From: Stagonosporopsis chrysanthemi
Taxonomy: Eukaryota > Ascomycota > Dothideomycetes > Pleosporales > Didymellaceae
Direction: 5' to 3'
DNA length: 49,501 nt
Assembly: GCA_022560025.1 (NCBI GenBank)
Contig: JAFISE010000206.1
Location: 1 to 49,501, forward strand
Under the pieces are notes generated by a model, which was not told where the DNA came from, did no database searches, and saw only the letters and a list, made by a program, of their open reading frames with translations. Shown piece after piece: positions 10,440 to 24,800 of this stretch (position 1 is its first letter; every line of letters begins with the position of its first letter). The position numbers were made by a program, and so were the translations under genes.

Positions 10440-12729
10440 AAAAACACTGCTCTGAAAAGAATTAGCTAGTTGCAATTTCCCTTCTCTTGGCTTTATTGTG
10501 GGCTACTACGCCTGTTGTTTTACAGTTTAGCAGTAAGCAGAGAAACAAGCTATAAATACTGTCTTGTCCAAAGTTTAGTGCTATGTCTATGTACTAACAT
10601 TTTTATACAAGCAGACTCTAAACTGTTAAGCCTGTGCTGTATTACACGCAGGAAGACTAACAAGGAGCTGCTGCTGCTGCGTAAGGCGAGCTTTAGCCTA
10701 AGCATAGTGCAGCCTAGCATAGGCAAGCAAATAAATAGTCAAGAAACTAGAATAAGGGCAGAGTGTTTATAGCTATATAGCTCTAGGCTAGTTAGGTATT
10801 TTCTTACTAATAGTATAGCAGCCTTGCTTAACAGGATTAACCTATCTATATTTATAGCAGTAGTACTTAGCTATTAAGTTATAACTCTGTTGTAAGATAG
10901 TACATTAGGTACTTGTTATAAGATTATAGAAGGTATAGTGCTAGGCGTAGTAAACTGTTAGTAGTGCAAGAGAGGTTAGGTAAAGAGAGCTAGTTAAATA
11001 AGGCTATGTCTTTAGATTGTTAGCAGTAACAAGAAAGACTAGCTAAGTAAAGAGGTAAAGTTTAATCTAGGCGTTAACAAGCTACTTTACATTACATGCC
11101 TAGTAATTGTAAATCTTTAAAGTACTAAAATAAATAAGAACTATAGTAAGTAGTACTATAATAAAATAAGTCTTATATATAAGAAATAGATATAACTAAT
11201 ATTTAATATACATAACAAGCTCTTAAAAGCAAGTAGCTCTGTTATACTAAGAGCACAATACTAGCATAGATATAAAGGTAGGTATACTGCTATCTATTAC
11301 AAAACTACAAGATAGTAAGTTATAGTAATACTTTGCGCTAAGAATTAGAGAAGAGAGGTTACAATATAGTATACAATATAGCTAGAATACTAAATTATCT
11401 TTAAATAATAAAGGTATATAGCTAGGTAAATTAATAAAGAAAGTTATTTCTACTATTATAAGAAGTATATAGATTTTTAATTCTAATAGTAGTCTATGCA
11501 AATTAATATAATAAGTATATAATTAATAAATTAAATTAGCTCTAGGTAAATTTTATATATAGATTAAGTAATCTAGAAAAAAGCTTTTGTAAATTACAAT
11601 AACTATTAGTCTACTAAATCTTTAATAAGCGCCTAGTATAGTACTATAACTACTGTTACTTTAGTATTATCTATGCAAGCTAGTATACTAAATAGCAAGC
11701 TCTTACCTCTACTAGTTAGTAGTATAACAACTAGCAGTGTCTGTCTATTAATTACTATATACAGTGCTAGCTCTTGCTCTATAGATTAAAATCTAACGTC
11801 CTACTAACTAAGTACTTACTATATTACCTTGTAGACTACCTTTTCTTTATTGTCTCTATACAGTAATATAGCTTTTCTACTCTAACTGTCTTTATTCTTA
11901 TTATTATTATTACTGTTAATACTACTACGTTTATATTTCTTTACTTTCCTTCTTAGATTAATATTACCTATCTAAGTCTACTGTAGTACTACCTGCTTCC
12001 TATCTAGCTCTAAGAAGCAGTGCTATACTAGAGTTAGCAATCTTGTATTAAGCTACTTCTTATCCTATTCTATTACCTTACTTTCTATCTAAGACTCTGT
12101 AAGCTTAGATACTTGTATAGTTTATTACTAATAGTATTATTAAGTTATTAAAAGGTCTTTAATTACTATCTTATTAGATTTAAACTTCTTAGGAAATATA
12201 AGAAGCCTAATAACCTCTTTAAATACTAATTCTTAAGTATAGTCTTAAAGGCCTTTATAGAACTTTGTAGGTTTAAAAATCACATCTTATATATATATAA
12301 CCTAGTTCTTTGTAAGTAGCTAGATTTTAAAGATGTTAGTAGAGTTATAGCTAACAAGATAGCTAATAAGTACTCTTAATTTAAGCTTGTCTCTATAATT
12401 AAGTAACTAGTTAAAGGTATACACTTAATAGCCTATTAGTTATATATATTAAACCTTTAGCTTTATTCTCTATATAACTTTATATAGTGTCTTTTATTAT
12501 AGCACTTTAGTTAGTATCTAATTAAGAATATATACTGCTATTTAGATTAGCTTATAAGCTAAGGACTTTAGTAGTCTTAGATCTTTATAGCTCTAGATTA
12601 GGTAACAAGCAGTAATCCTACTTATTCTACTAGTCTATTCTATTCTTCTTATTAAATTAGATAGTAATTATAGTAGGTTAATAATAATATATTAATTATG
12701 TATCTTAGAGTAGTTTTTGTCTAATCTAG
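10440..12729. repeat. RIP-decayed repeats, unidentified
   Basis: AT-rich, stop-dense DNA begins sharply here. On the minus strand at about 12280-11950, taking stops as Gln gives a continuous protein-like stretch (FKPTKF..., EVIRLLIFPKKFKS) without frame breaks, suggesting a decayed transposon gag or similar protein. I could not name it. The solo LTR S1 is inserted at the right edge. Confidence 0.4.
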
Positions 12730-12734
12730 GTTCT

Positions 12735-13012
12735 TGTAAGAATAAGCTTAGTTCTTTAAGCTTACTTTACACTATCTAATAACTACCTAACTTAGGTCTG
12801 TCTTCTAACTACTTTTTAGTACAATCTTCTCTAAGCTTCTAAGTATAAGAAGAGAAGTCTCTACAGAGTTTAGATAGATAGTTTTAAAGTATCCTTTTGT
12901 ACAAGACCTATAAGAATAGAGATCTAGTTCTTTAGTTTATCTTAGTGCTTCTATATACTTTATAGTAGATACCTATACCTTTTAGACTTCTCTAGCATCT
13001 TATATTGTTATA
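12735..13012 (+). mobile_element. Solo LTR S1 of the gypsy family
   Basis: This 278-bp copy matches the LTRs of G2 along its whole length. It begins TGTAAGAATAAGC and ends with ttgttaTA, where TA replaces the expected terminal CA by a RIP-type C to T change. It is flanked by perfect 5-bp target-site duplications GTTCT at 12730-12734 and 13013-13017. No gypsy internal sequence adjoins it, so it is a recombination product of a full element. Confidence 0.85.
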
Positions 13013-13017
13013 GTTCT

Positions 13018-14199
13018 AGTAAGAGCCCCTGCACGTTTCTTAGCAGGTTTATTACCTAATCTATTCTTTTAATACCTCTTTTTTAATAGTTAATTATATA
13101 AGTATTAGAGCTAGAGTAAAAGATCTATTAGTTGCTAAGCTTGTTAATATCTTTCTATATACTTACTACTATATAAAGGTTGCTTTTTAGCTTTAGGTTG
13201 TTATTTATAATTATTACTACTTTAATTTTATTATTATAAGCTTTTATAGTCTTAAATTACTCTTTATTTTAAGCACGTAGTTTTAAATCTTAAGTTATAT
13301 ACTATGCAGTGTTAGCTATAGGTCTAGTAAGACAGTTAATATTATCTATAGCAATACTCTTTTTATTCTATTACTACTTTATATACTACTTATTAAGTAC
13401 TTTGTTAAGCTTATTTCTTAAGTTGTTACTAGCAGCTAGAGTAGTAATAAGCTTCTTTTAGCTAATTATAATAGTATAAGCCTTTAGTCTTTATATGTAC
13501 TCTATATTAATTAACTAGTAGTTAACTTAGTAATATTTTAGGCTATATACACATTAAGGCTTAGTCTTGTTACTATCTTTGCTCTGCTGCTAAGACTTTG
13601 CAATATTAAGCTCTACTGCTATTAAGCTAAGTCCTGTTAATAGCAGTTACATACACTTAAAGTAGGTAGTAAATTTGCTAATATAGTCTTCTACTAATAG
13701 AATAGCAGTGCTAGCGTCTTCTAGGTTAATTAGAGCTTGCAGGCCTAATATACTATACTTAGGATTAATTATTCTGTAAGCAATAAGAAAATCTTTCTAT
13801 ACTCTTAATCTTATTATCTTAGAAACTTCTATAGAAATATATATATTAGTAATTCCTACTTAAAAATATAGCTATTCTTTAACTTTTTTACTATATAGTA
13901 GTATCTAGAAGGCTTTGTATTATATAATTAGATTGAATTATTATATTATATTAGACAGTATAAAGTACTTCTTATATATTCTTAGTTGCTTATATAGTAT
14001 ATCTTTGTTCTTAATCAAGTAAAGGTGCTTTTTAGTAATTGTCTTGCTAATCTTAGAGTTAAACTTAGCAAGAGCCTTTTTCTAATACTTAAACTTAATA
14101 TTCTTTTACTGTTATTACTTCTACTTCTACTAGTAGAGCTTCTACTATATAGTAGTAAAGTAAGTAATTAATAAAGTGTTATTGTTATAATTATTAAGT
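13018..14199. repeat. RIP-decayed repeat DNA
   Basis: AT-rich and stop-dense. It probably contains the continuation of the element interrupted by S1 and the N-terminal part of the transposase that becomes readable further right. No frame could be aligned with confidence. Confidence 0.35.
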
Positions 14200-15380
14200 T
14201 AAGGTTCTAATAGTACTATTAATATAAGTAAGTCTACTACCTTTATAGTAGAGTCTACGTACTACTAGAGCTTATACTTCTGTACAGTATTCTTTTAAAT
14301 AAACAGCTACTTATGCTAGTTGTTAACTTAATTAAAGACAATAGTTACTTAGGTAACTATAGAGTCTAATTTAGTAGTTATTATTAATAATGTATTAGTA
14401 GGTTAGCAGCTCTATACTATATAATTAATTATTAATCTTAATTATAAGTGCTAATTAGTTGTTGTAAATAAGCAAGCTTTTTATTTGTAATCTAGGCTTA
14501 TAACTATTGTAGTAAATACTATTTTATATATTCTACTATTCTATTATTATTATATTGTTTTACTCTCTATAGAGTAGTAGTTAGGTCTATTTATATAACG
14601 TATCTATAATGTAGCTAAGGTAAGAAATACTTTATAGAATAAAAAGCAACACTAGACTACTAATATATAATCTACTTCTTATAACTATTATATATTTTAC
14701 TACTTTAAAGAAACTATATAGGTACTAAGCTAATATACTTACACGTAATTAGATTAACTATATTATAAAGACTAAGTTCCTAATATACTTTATACGCGCT
14801 TATAATACTGTAATTACTTCTAGTAATATTTAAAAAAGGTTCTAAGGCGCTAGACTAGTCTTATTTAACCTAGAACAGGTTATAAGTAGCCTTAATATAA
14901 AGCTGTGCACACTATTACTACTACTACCTATTAACAACATGCTCTAGCAGTTGCAAACCCTAAGTAATACCTAGGAATTTTACTTATAATCTACTCTAAT
15001 TTAAGACAAGTTTAAGAAATACTAAGGTAGCTTATAAAATTCTATAATAAGCGCGCTTAAGTATTATATTAAGAGCGTAGTAATAGTTATACACAAGCTA
15101 GTATTAGTATAACAAGAGATTACTAAGCTTTAAGTAGTAAATAAAGCAGCTATATAATAAAAATTATATAAAAGAAAGTAAGTTAAAGTAGAAAGAACTG
15201 TAGTAGTTAAAAAGAGCTAGTAATTAATAGCTCTAACAGAGTTTAGGGCGCGTAGTAATAGTAAGAAGACAAAAAAGCAAGTGCGTACTAATAAGGCTAA
15301 GCTAACCTAAAGGCGCTGTAGATAGTGCAATAAGACTAGATATAACGCATAAATATACAAGAATAATATAAAAGTAGTCT
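14200..15380 (+). pseudogene. Decayed pogo/Fot1-type transposase, C-terminal half (P2)
   Basis: The plus-strand frame from about 14900 reads, with stops as Gln, NMLQQLQTLSNTQEF, then LQSTLIQDKFKKYQGS, SIISALKYYIKSV, VIVIHKLVLVQQEI, and a basic linker. This is the usual C-terminal order after the DDE domain of fungal pogo transposases. It ends in a degenerate zinc knuckle at about 15317-15358 (CRQCNKTRYNAQIY, where His became Tyr and the last Cys became Tyr). The FKKGSKALD segment just upstream (about 14830-14850) corresponds to the GFRxxGLVP region. The catalytic motifs themselves could not be located with certainty. No intact frame remains. Confidence 0.6.
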
Positions 15381-18300
15381 CTAAGTAATATTACACTTTA
15401 TTTTACTTTATACAGCGCTAGTTTATAGTAGTTTAATTTATAATAGAGTAAAGTTTAGTAAAGGCTTAGTAAAAGTATTCTACTTACTTAGTGTTCTACT
15501 TACTTATAAAGTATATTAAAGAGCTTTTATTCTTATAAAGCTATAAAGATATATAGCTAGTAGTAGTATTACTATTTTATTTAGTATTAGTTAAAAGACT
15601 TATATAATAGTAGTATATCTACCTTGTCTAAGTTAAACTAATATATTATAAGCTTTCTAGTCCTGTCTAAGATAGCTATAATATTCTTATATATAGTAAC
15701 TAAACTCTGTAGCTTGTAGAACTTATAAAGCAACTATAATAATAGTTTTAAGTTGTAAGATATCTACTCTAGCTTATGTGTAGACAGTCTAGTATAGATT
15801 AGTAGCTTGCTTTTAACTCTTATTTTATAATCCTAGTCTAAGCTTAATATATCTAAATCAAGCATACTTCAAGTAGTATATAGGCAATTCCTAGTAGTGT
15901 TAAAATAAAGATAGTTATATAAACTTATACTATTGCATTTAAATTAGATAATATATTAACTAGACAAGACGTTCTATACATTTACTTAGTATTTAAAAAT
16001 ATTATAGCAACCTTTTAAGAGTCTAGATAGAAAGCTAAGCTCTTAAAGTTGTTTACAGATCTATCTAAGTTTAAGAGAGCTTAAAGCTTATAGAGAGAGT
16101 TTTTTATTAGCAAGTTCTATATAATTACTTACTTTTTTCTTAGAATAAGACTTAACTTTTCTAAGTCTGCAGAGATTGCTATTAAACTACTATAGAATAA
16201 ACTTACAGATAGGTAGTAAGAGTCTAGTATTTAAGTAAGCTTTCTTAATACTAAGTCCTATATTATAACTATTACTACTTGTATATAGAAGATAATTCAA
16301 CTACTATTCTAAGTAAATATTATTAATACTAAATTATTATAATTAGGCTAAGTAAGCGTTTATAAATAGTTACTAGTAATTATATCTTAAAGCTTGATTA
16401 TATTATAGCTTTAAGATGCTAATAAGTATAGTTTATAAAGAGTAAGAAGGAAACAACATAGCTATATATACAGATAGTAAAGAGTAAATTAATAGCTATA
16501 ACTAACGTTCTATATATTAAAAGCTAGACTTTTAGTTGTTGTTATAAGTTATAAAGCGATTAAAGACAAATTAATAGACATGTTCTAAGGTAATTTAAGA
16601 AGATTATAAAGATAAGCCTAGAGTTACCTATATATACTAAAATTCTAAATTTAAATTTAATCTCTCTAGGTTCTAACTACTAAGCGCTTTAGGTTAAGTA
16701 AGAAAGCTAAAGAGGTTACTTTTTTTGTAAAGTAATAAAACTTCTATACTTCTATATACTATATATAGTTATAAACTATAACCTTATTAAGTATAGATAA
16801 TAAAGTATACTTGCTATAGTTATTACTAAATACAACTACGCTTGTTATAAGGCCTGCTAGCTTAGAATATGTACTTATAATTAAGTTCTAGGTAGATATT
16901 CTATCTGTAGTTAAAAAGACATACTATTATACTAACAGGCTAAAGGTACAATAATTAATTTTAACGCTGCCTTTAAGTATTCTAAGAAGTTTGCTAGTCT
17001 AGAGGTTCTAAGTCTTAATCTTTCTATTTTTACTAGCAGAATACAAAAGTTTACTATCTATATTAAAGTATAAAGAATAAATAGTATCTTTATAGCCTTT
17101 TAAGATATAGATATACTGCGCTATTTCTAAATTCTATATAGTAAGAATAGTACCTTAATCTTTAGCTATACTATACAAGCTTATGTAAAACTTAAACGTA
17201 TCTAAATTAAATATATTAATAGTTCTAGGTAAATTTAATAGATTCTATAGTAAAGTGTTACTAAAAAGCTTTTTAAATTAAGAGAATATATTCTATAGTC
17301 TTTTTATAATTATTAGAAGATCTTCTTCTAGAGATCTTAACATAGTTTTCTAAGGACAAATATAAGACTAAAGTTCTAACCTACTAACACTGTCTTAAAA
17401 GGTTAGTTAATAGTTAGATAGAGATAGTATTATACCTGTATCTCTAAGAAATTCTATAACTCTAATAGGCTTATAACTACCTCTTAGGACCTAAATACAA
17501 GCTGTCTGATTAGAAGATATCTTAAGAGATATAGTTACCTAAGAAAAATCATCTTTAAGATAGTATTGTTAAAATATACTCTAAGAAGAACTAAGAAATA
17601 ATAGTAATCTATATATTTAGAAAGGTAAATCTTCTATTCTATAACTATGCAATAAATAAATCTTAATATATTATAAACAAGCTCTTATAAACAGGTTATA
17701 ATTTATTTCTTTTATTTATTATTAGTATATATATAGAGATCTAGATAATAGTCTCTAGTACCTAAAACTTTGTTAAAAGTTCTTCTAATTAAGTAATACT
17801 ATAGAAAACTCTTCTATCTATACCTAGAGTCTCTAGCTAATATATAAATTTAGTTTTAAAGAAATCCTCTACTCTAATTTAAACCTTTAATATAGAAAAG
17901 TTAATAGAGTCTATAGAATATAAAAGAAAGTAGTAGTTAATCTAGTAGCAATATAAAAAGAATATAGAAAGTAGGTGTATATTCTTAAGTATAATTAAGG
18001 CAGCTATATCTATAGCAAGATTATAAGTGCTATATAAGTTTTAATACAATATTAATATAGCGTTTAGTAAGCTTGTAATAATTGCTATATTAATAACAGC
18101 TACATTGTCTAGATTATTAATTCTTGCGCTAAGGAACTAATTAGCAGACTAATAAACAATATAAATAACATTATTACGCAATAAAAGAAACAAGCTATAA
18201 AGACTAATAATATTAACAAGATCTTCTTATTTAAAAAATAAAGGTAAGCTTACAAGTAGCTTTAAGTCTAAGATTATAATATAGGTATATAGCTTAATAA

Positions 18301-20093
18301 ATATAGATAAAACTCGTTTATAGATAGCTATATTATCTATTTAGCTAATATACTACAGTATTTACTTATATAGCATGTTTAGTCTAGCTAGTATACTTTG
18401 TGTTCTAGCAAGAGTATAATGTCTTAGTATACTTATAAAGCTTAACACAATAAATACTACCTATAGAAATATAATATAAGTATTATTAAATATATATTGT
18501 AAAATCTTTTTTTTAGTTGTAAGATTATAGTAGTACTTTACTACTAAGTATTTAACTCTGTACTATATATATACACTTACTACTATAGCAATAGACTTTA
18601 TATTTAGCTTAAGGTTTAGACTAATTATACTATCTATATCTGCTAAGACCTTGAACTCTAGCTAGTTTTAGCTTAAACTATCTCTCTAGTACAGGAAGAT
18701 ACACTTAATACTGTTTTAATAAGATATTGTAGCTTAGAATAGCTTTTTTTTATACTTATTAAGAGTATTAACTATAAGAAATATTCTTTATAGAGTAAAA
18801 TCTATTTGTATATTAACTAGTATATTAGTTAGAATAATAAGACTGTTTAGACCTTTAAAGGTATAGCAACCTATATAGCTAAAGTACTTGCTAGTATAAT
18901 ATATAAGTAAAGGTTGCTATTCTAGTAGTATTAATAGCAGACTATAGAGAACAGCTTTAGCATTGTTAATATAAGGGTCTATAGCCTAGTAGAAGATATA
19001 TACAGCTATAGTATTAGTATGTCTTTTAGCTGCTAGAGTAGTTACTATACTGTAGAGCAATATAGTCGTACTCTTACTAAGATCTCTTTTAATCTAGAGT
19101 AATAGATTATAACTGTCTTAAAGCTATTATTAATACTTCTATATATTAAAGATCTATTAGAATATATCTACTAAAAGCTTTTTTTTTGTATCCTTAATCT
19201 ATTACTTGTTATAGTAGAGATTAGTAATATACAGATCTTAGAAGCAAGCTTAAAGATTCTTAATTACTTCTTACAATTACTTAAATACCTTTAGATATCC
19301 TATACTATAGATTAGAGCTAGATTAACTATAGATAATCTTATTATAGAATATACTCTATCTTTTTTAAATATAGTTTGTTTATTTAGCTTTTACTAGAGT
19401 TGCTCTTTAGTATTAAATTAAAAAAGAAATTTACTCTTTAAAGTAGTCTAAGGTATTAATATAATTTAGTAGATTGTTTTATATAAAGTAATATTAGTTC
19501 CTAGCTTTTTCTAGTCTAAAGAGTAGAATTTAACAGAGCTTAGAGCTAGCAGCTCTTAGAAGGTCTAACTGCAAGTAAACTACTAACTTTTAGCAAAGGC
19601 ACAAAGCTAATAAGGCTTAAATAGATTACTTTCTTTGTTATTAGCTTTTTATTTCTAGGCTAAGACATCTACAAAATATATAAAGGAGATTGTAGTATTT
19701 TAATACTAGTAGTATATAGACTTAATAGTTTACTAATACTTAGTATTATAAGTCTTGTTAATACAATACGTATTAACCTAGAAGTAAGACAGACTATCTT
19801 TTTAAGCCTATTATCTGTAAAATTTAACTTTGTAATACTCTAATTTTACAGATTTAATACCTACTTAAAGCTCTTAGAAGGTTAATTCTTTACTAGCAAC
19901 CTAGGTATAAGAAAGTATAGCATATACAGAAAGAGTGCTTTTATTAACAATATTATTAGTTAACTTAAGTTCTTCTTTGCTAGAGTAGTATAGTAGGCAT
20001 ATTATACTTTGTCTTTAGGTTAATAAGTATAATAAAGAGACAAAAAAAGATATAGAGTAATAATATACTACTATAAACTAAGTATAGTTATTA
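15381..20093. repeat. 4.7 kb RIP-decayed repeat, unidentified
   Basis: A long stretch of AT-rich, stop-dense DNA. The plus strand at about 16020-16700 reads as a gag-like protein (starting FTDLSKFKRAQ and continuing SAEIAIKLLQNKL) if stops are taken as Gln. The minus strand near 19600-19380 also gives a protein-like reading. It does not repeat the pol sequence of G2 or G3, so it is a different element. Too degraded to classify by eye. G2 is inserted at its right edge. Confidence 0.4.
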
Positions 20094-20098
20094 ATTGT
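20094..20098 (+). repeat. Target-site duplication of G2, left copy
   Basis: ATTGT immediately precedes the 5' LTR and is repeated identically at 27330-27334 after the 3' LTR. Confidence 0.85.
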
Positions 20099-20376
20099 TA
20101 TAAGAACAAGCCTAGTTTCTTAAGCTTACTTTACACTACTTAACAACTACTTAACTTAGATCTGTCTTCTAACTGCTCTTTAGTACAGTCTTCCCTAAGC
20201 TTCTAGGTATAAAAAGAAAAGTCTTTACAGAGTTTAGATAGATAGTTTTAAAGTATCTTTTTATACAAGACTTATAAGAATAGAGATCTAGTTTTATAGT
20301 TTATCTTAGTGCTTTTATATACTTTGTAGCAGATACCTATACAATTTAGACCCCTCTAGCATTCTGTGTTATTATA
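20099..20376 (+). repeat. 5' LTR of G2
   Basis: 278 bp, with terminal TG...CA changed to TA...TA. It matches the 3' LTR at 27052-27329 with scattered C/T and A/G differences only and no length difference. Confidence 0.88.
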
Positions 20377-20639
20377 TTATACTTTAAAACTTGTCCTAGC
20401 TAGTAATAGCTTTATAATAATATTGCTATAGTTTGTTTAGTTATTTGCACAAGTGCAGCTAGAGTATTATACCTAAACTAAACAAGTCCTTAAATTATTT
20501 ATACTACAGTTAGGATTCTAAAGATCTCTTAACAACTAAAGCCTATAGGTTTAGAACTTCTTACAACTTACTGCTCTAGGATTAACTTTAGAAAAGCTGC
20601 ATTAGATTGTGCTAAGATAGACACTTAGAGACTATTAAT

Positions 20640-21880
20640 AACTTACTTAATTTAGATACAACCCTAATATTAGGCACTACTATAGAACCTACTACTTAGT
20701 CTTAGAACTAATTAGGGGCTAGACGCCCTTAGAGCCCTGTATTAGCACAACTGTCCCCTGCTAACAATAGATCTAATTTAGAGCTATTCTACTATAATCT
20801 CTTAGAAGAGATAGCTTAACTGTAGCAGGAACTTGCTTAGTTGCGTGCTAGCCTTGCTCTAGCAGATTGCCCTCTACTTACAATAGAAACACTACTAATA
20901 GGTGTACTATATTAATCTACTATAAAGTAGCTATCTAAAGCTAGCTTAGTACTTACAGTATGTAAGAAGCTCTCTAAAAAGACTTCTAATATTAAGGTTC
21001 TTATAAATAGAAGTAACTCTACCTTTTAGTAATAGTATGCCTTTATTTAAGACTAACTTAAGATTAATACAAACTACTATTAGAGTATACGTGCGCATAT
21101 AGCCTTTGTCTAGAGTTATACTTCTAGATTAGCTAAAGAATACTTAGAACCTTAGTACCTCTCTAATAATAAGACAGATTGTTTTTATACTATAGAAGAG
21201 ATAATTACGCTCTTTAAGACATACTTTGTTACTAGGAACAAGCAGGCAGAAAGCTAAGCAGCCTTTAATTAACTCTAAATAGAGAAATTAGAAGCTTTCC
21301 CTGCTTTTAAGAGCTGCTTCCTTAGTGCAGCTATTAAAGAAAAAGTACTTTAATTAGAATAGTTTTACTATATATAGACTAAGATCTCTCTAAATATTTA
21401 AGTACCTAATCTAAGCTTTAAGCAGTAATAGCATAATTTCTTTTCTTAAATAGTAAAACACCTAACTACTTACAATATAGAAAAGAGAAACAACTCTACT
21501 ATACTAACCTATGCTGTTTTGCAACTCCTAAGATTAACAAGAGCTTACTAGTTAGATATAAAACAGAGCTCTGTTACAACAGGTTAACAAGATTACTCTT
21601 TTCTTAGCTAATCTACTTACTTTGCCTAGAGTACCCCTATACTCTACTAACCCTCTAACATACCTGTACTTAAAAAGAATATAACTCTAAGAGCTTGCTA
21701 CAACTATAGAAAGCTAGGACACTTTACTAAAGATTGTATAGTACTCTATGTGCACAAAATTAAGGTAAAAAAAGAAGACTTTATTAACGCTAAAGAAGAC
21801 TTTAACAAGACTAATACAATCTCTATAGAAAATAGTCCTGCCTAGGAAGATTACTCTACCTAGGCTTAAACTAATATAAT
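20640..21880 (+). pseudogene. G2 gag remnant
   Basis: With stops read as Gln, the plus strand gives a capsid-like stretch (QAAFNQLQIEKLEAF near 21255) and then a CCHC zinc knuckle at 21696-21737 reading CYNYRKLGHFTKDC. The second Cys has become Tyr (TGT to TAT), a RIP-type change that would destroy zinc binding. About 400 codons, normal for a gypsy gag. No long open frame is left. The boundary with pol is not exact. Confidence 0.8.
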
Positions 21881-21889
21881 CTATCTAAT

Positions 21890-24800
21890 CTCTTACTGTT
21901 TTATTTGTTTAGTAGTCTTTATTTTCTTACTTCTACTATTCTTTGTAACTAAAGGCTTAGTGTTTAACTCTGCTCCTTAGTTAACACTAGTGCCTAAGGA
22001 TTTTTGTTTTTAAACTCTAATATTGTATATTCTATCTCTACTTTACTTTATAAACCTATTTAAAAGCTACTTTTCTTAGTCTAGGTTAAAGATTTCTAGG
22101 ATTAAATTACTTCTTCTGTAACCTAGTATATATAGTTATACCTTATAGTTAACAGCTAAAAGGTATATAACTGCTTTTTTATTATTGTAGACCTTAGATT
22201 GCAGGATTGTATTATTAGAATTAAATAGCTTAAGCGCTTTAAGCTGCAACTTAATATAGATAGGTCTTAGTTAATATAGCCTGCTAAATACTCTTAATTA
22301 TACAATCCTACGCTGCTTTTATTAATAACTTTACAACAACCTCTTAGAGAAGGCAAAGCCTAACAGGACGTAGAGTAACAAGATACTCTATAGAAATAAA
22401 AAGAGTATTAGCAACAATATAGCCTTAGTATAACTGTTTAACGTATAAAAAGTATATTAAAGTTGCTTAAGTTTTGTTTGCAACCCCTAGTACTACCTAA
22501 TAAAGTAGTAAACACCCCTGTAACTACTTTAACTAAGATTGCTACTATTGCTACGCTCTTAGCTAACGCTTTCTACTTCTTAATAAAGAAACTGCAAAAC
22601 AAGTTCTTTATAACTAATCTATATAAGATTAATTATATTATAAAAGAAAAGTGCAACTAAGACAACTCTAATAATGCCTAACTAATCTAAAAACACTTAC
22701 TAGCTTAATACTCTTAGTATACTAATATGTTTAGTAAGGCAGAAGCTAAAAGCCTTTTAAAACACTGCCTCTACAACTACAAGATTGTTTTAGAAGAACT
22801 CTTGCTAAACTATTACTTTTTTTTATACAAACAGAACCTAGAAGAACTTAAAGCTACTAAGAAGTTTGTATAAAAACAGCTGCGCTATAGTTAGATTAAA
22901 CACAGCTAAAGCCTATTTGTATTACTTATACTGTATGTATAAAAACTAAATAGAAGCCTGTATATCTATATAGACTATTATAAATTAAATAATTTAACTT
23001 ACAAAGACTCTTATCTAATACTATGCATAGACAAGCTACTTGCTTAACTATCTAAGGCAAAGATATTTACAAAGTTTAATATTTAATTAGCTTTTAACTA
23101 AATCTATATAGATCCTGCCTCTAAAGAGTATACTATATTCTAGACGTGTTATAGTATATATAAGTATAAGGTCTTACTATTTAGTTTGTATAATAGCTCT
23201 GCTACGTACTAACACTATATAAACAATGTTTTAATTAACTACTTAGATAACTTCTATATTACTTACCTAGATAATATCTTTATCTACTTTAAAAATGCTT
23301 AGACCTACTAGATATACGTTAAAAAAGTTCTAGAACGTCTTTGCTCTGTAAGCCTACAGGTTAATATTAAGAAAAGTAAATTCTATATAACTTGCACTTA
23401 GTACCTTAGGTATATTCTTACAAACAAAGGTATTAAGGTAGATCCTAAGAAGGTACAGGTTTTAGTAGACTAGAAGCTACCTTTAACTATAACAAGTGTA
23501 AAATTATTCTTAAGTTTTACTAGTTTCTATTAACAATTTGTGCCTAAGTTCTCTTAAGTAGTAAAACCTTTAATTACGTTGCAGAGTCTGTTAAATACCT
23601 TTAAATAGACTCTAGACTGCTAGGCTAGCTTTAAGAAGCTTAAACAGAGCCTGTTAGCTATCTTAACTCTATACTACTTTAACCTAGACCTTAAAATAAA
23701 GCTTAAGACTAACATATTAAATAGAGTAGTAGCTAGTATTATGTCTTAGAAATACGCAGACAACTGCTAGTACCCTACAGCGTTTTACAGCTATTTCTTA
23801 TTAGGTTTAAAGCTTAACTAAGAAATCTATAACAAAGAGCTCTTTGCTATCTTCTAGGCTTTTAACAAGTAAAGAGCTAAGCTAATGTCTATACTAAATT
23901 AGATCTATATCTACTCTAACTACTGTTTCTTAGAATATTTTATAACTACTAAAGTCTTAAATGCCTAACAAGCTAGGTAGGCAGAGGCACTTGCTTTGTT
24001 TAACTTCTAAATTAAGTACACCTTAGGAAAGAACAACAAGAGAGCTAATATCTTTAGTTAAAGGGAGTAAGACCTAGCTAACCTTAAGACAGCTTAGGAA
24101 GATAATTACTCCTAAGTAATTTTAAGTCTCTAACAACTCTATAACTGTATTAACTCTAATCTTGCCTAAGTTTATCTTTTATATTTCTTAGTACACACTA
24201 TCTACACCTTATAGCTAGAGATGTAGTTAGACTCCTTAGAACTAATTAAAGCTGTGCTGCAATACAATTGCTAGGCCTTTAAGAAAGAGTAAAAATTTCT
24301 AGCTTCTAGTTATTAAATCTATAATAGTCTACTTCTATATTAAGATTAGTTGTATATAGCCTTAGACTTTTTATTGTGCACGTGCCTTATCTAAGAAGCT
24401 TACAACTAAGTATCTACTACTTACCTAAGTATAAAGAAAACCTACTAGCTACTGTCTTAATAGTATTACTAGTAAGGTATAAGCACTAGCTATAAACAAT
24501 ATATACAAAATTATATCCCTTGTTACTATAGTTATCTAAAATAAACTTAACTCTGTAGGTATCTCTACTTGTTACCTATTCCTAATTAACCTATACAGCA
24601 CCTATATATAGATTTTAAGGATTTTCTAAAAGACAAAGCTAGATATAATTAAATACTTGTTATTATTAACTATTTAACAAAGTAAGCAATTACTATTCTG
24701 TGCTACAAGACTACAACTATACAAGAAATAGCTTCTTTATTTATTTAATAGGTTTATTGTTTTAGTTATAATCTTAAATTAATAGTATTTAATTGTAGAC

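Noticed and set aside
10470..10772. 100-codon plus-strand open frame
   Set aside because: Lies at the start of an AT-rich RIP block, has no motif or gene context, and its composition follows the local bias.
12735..20376. A 7.6-kb LTR element bounded by S1 and the G2 5' LTR
   Set aside because: Each LTR has its own target duplication (GTTCT for S1, ATTGT for G2), and the interior shows no G2-type pol.
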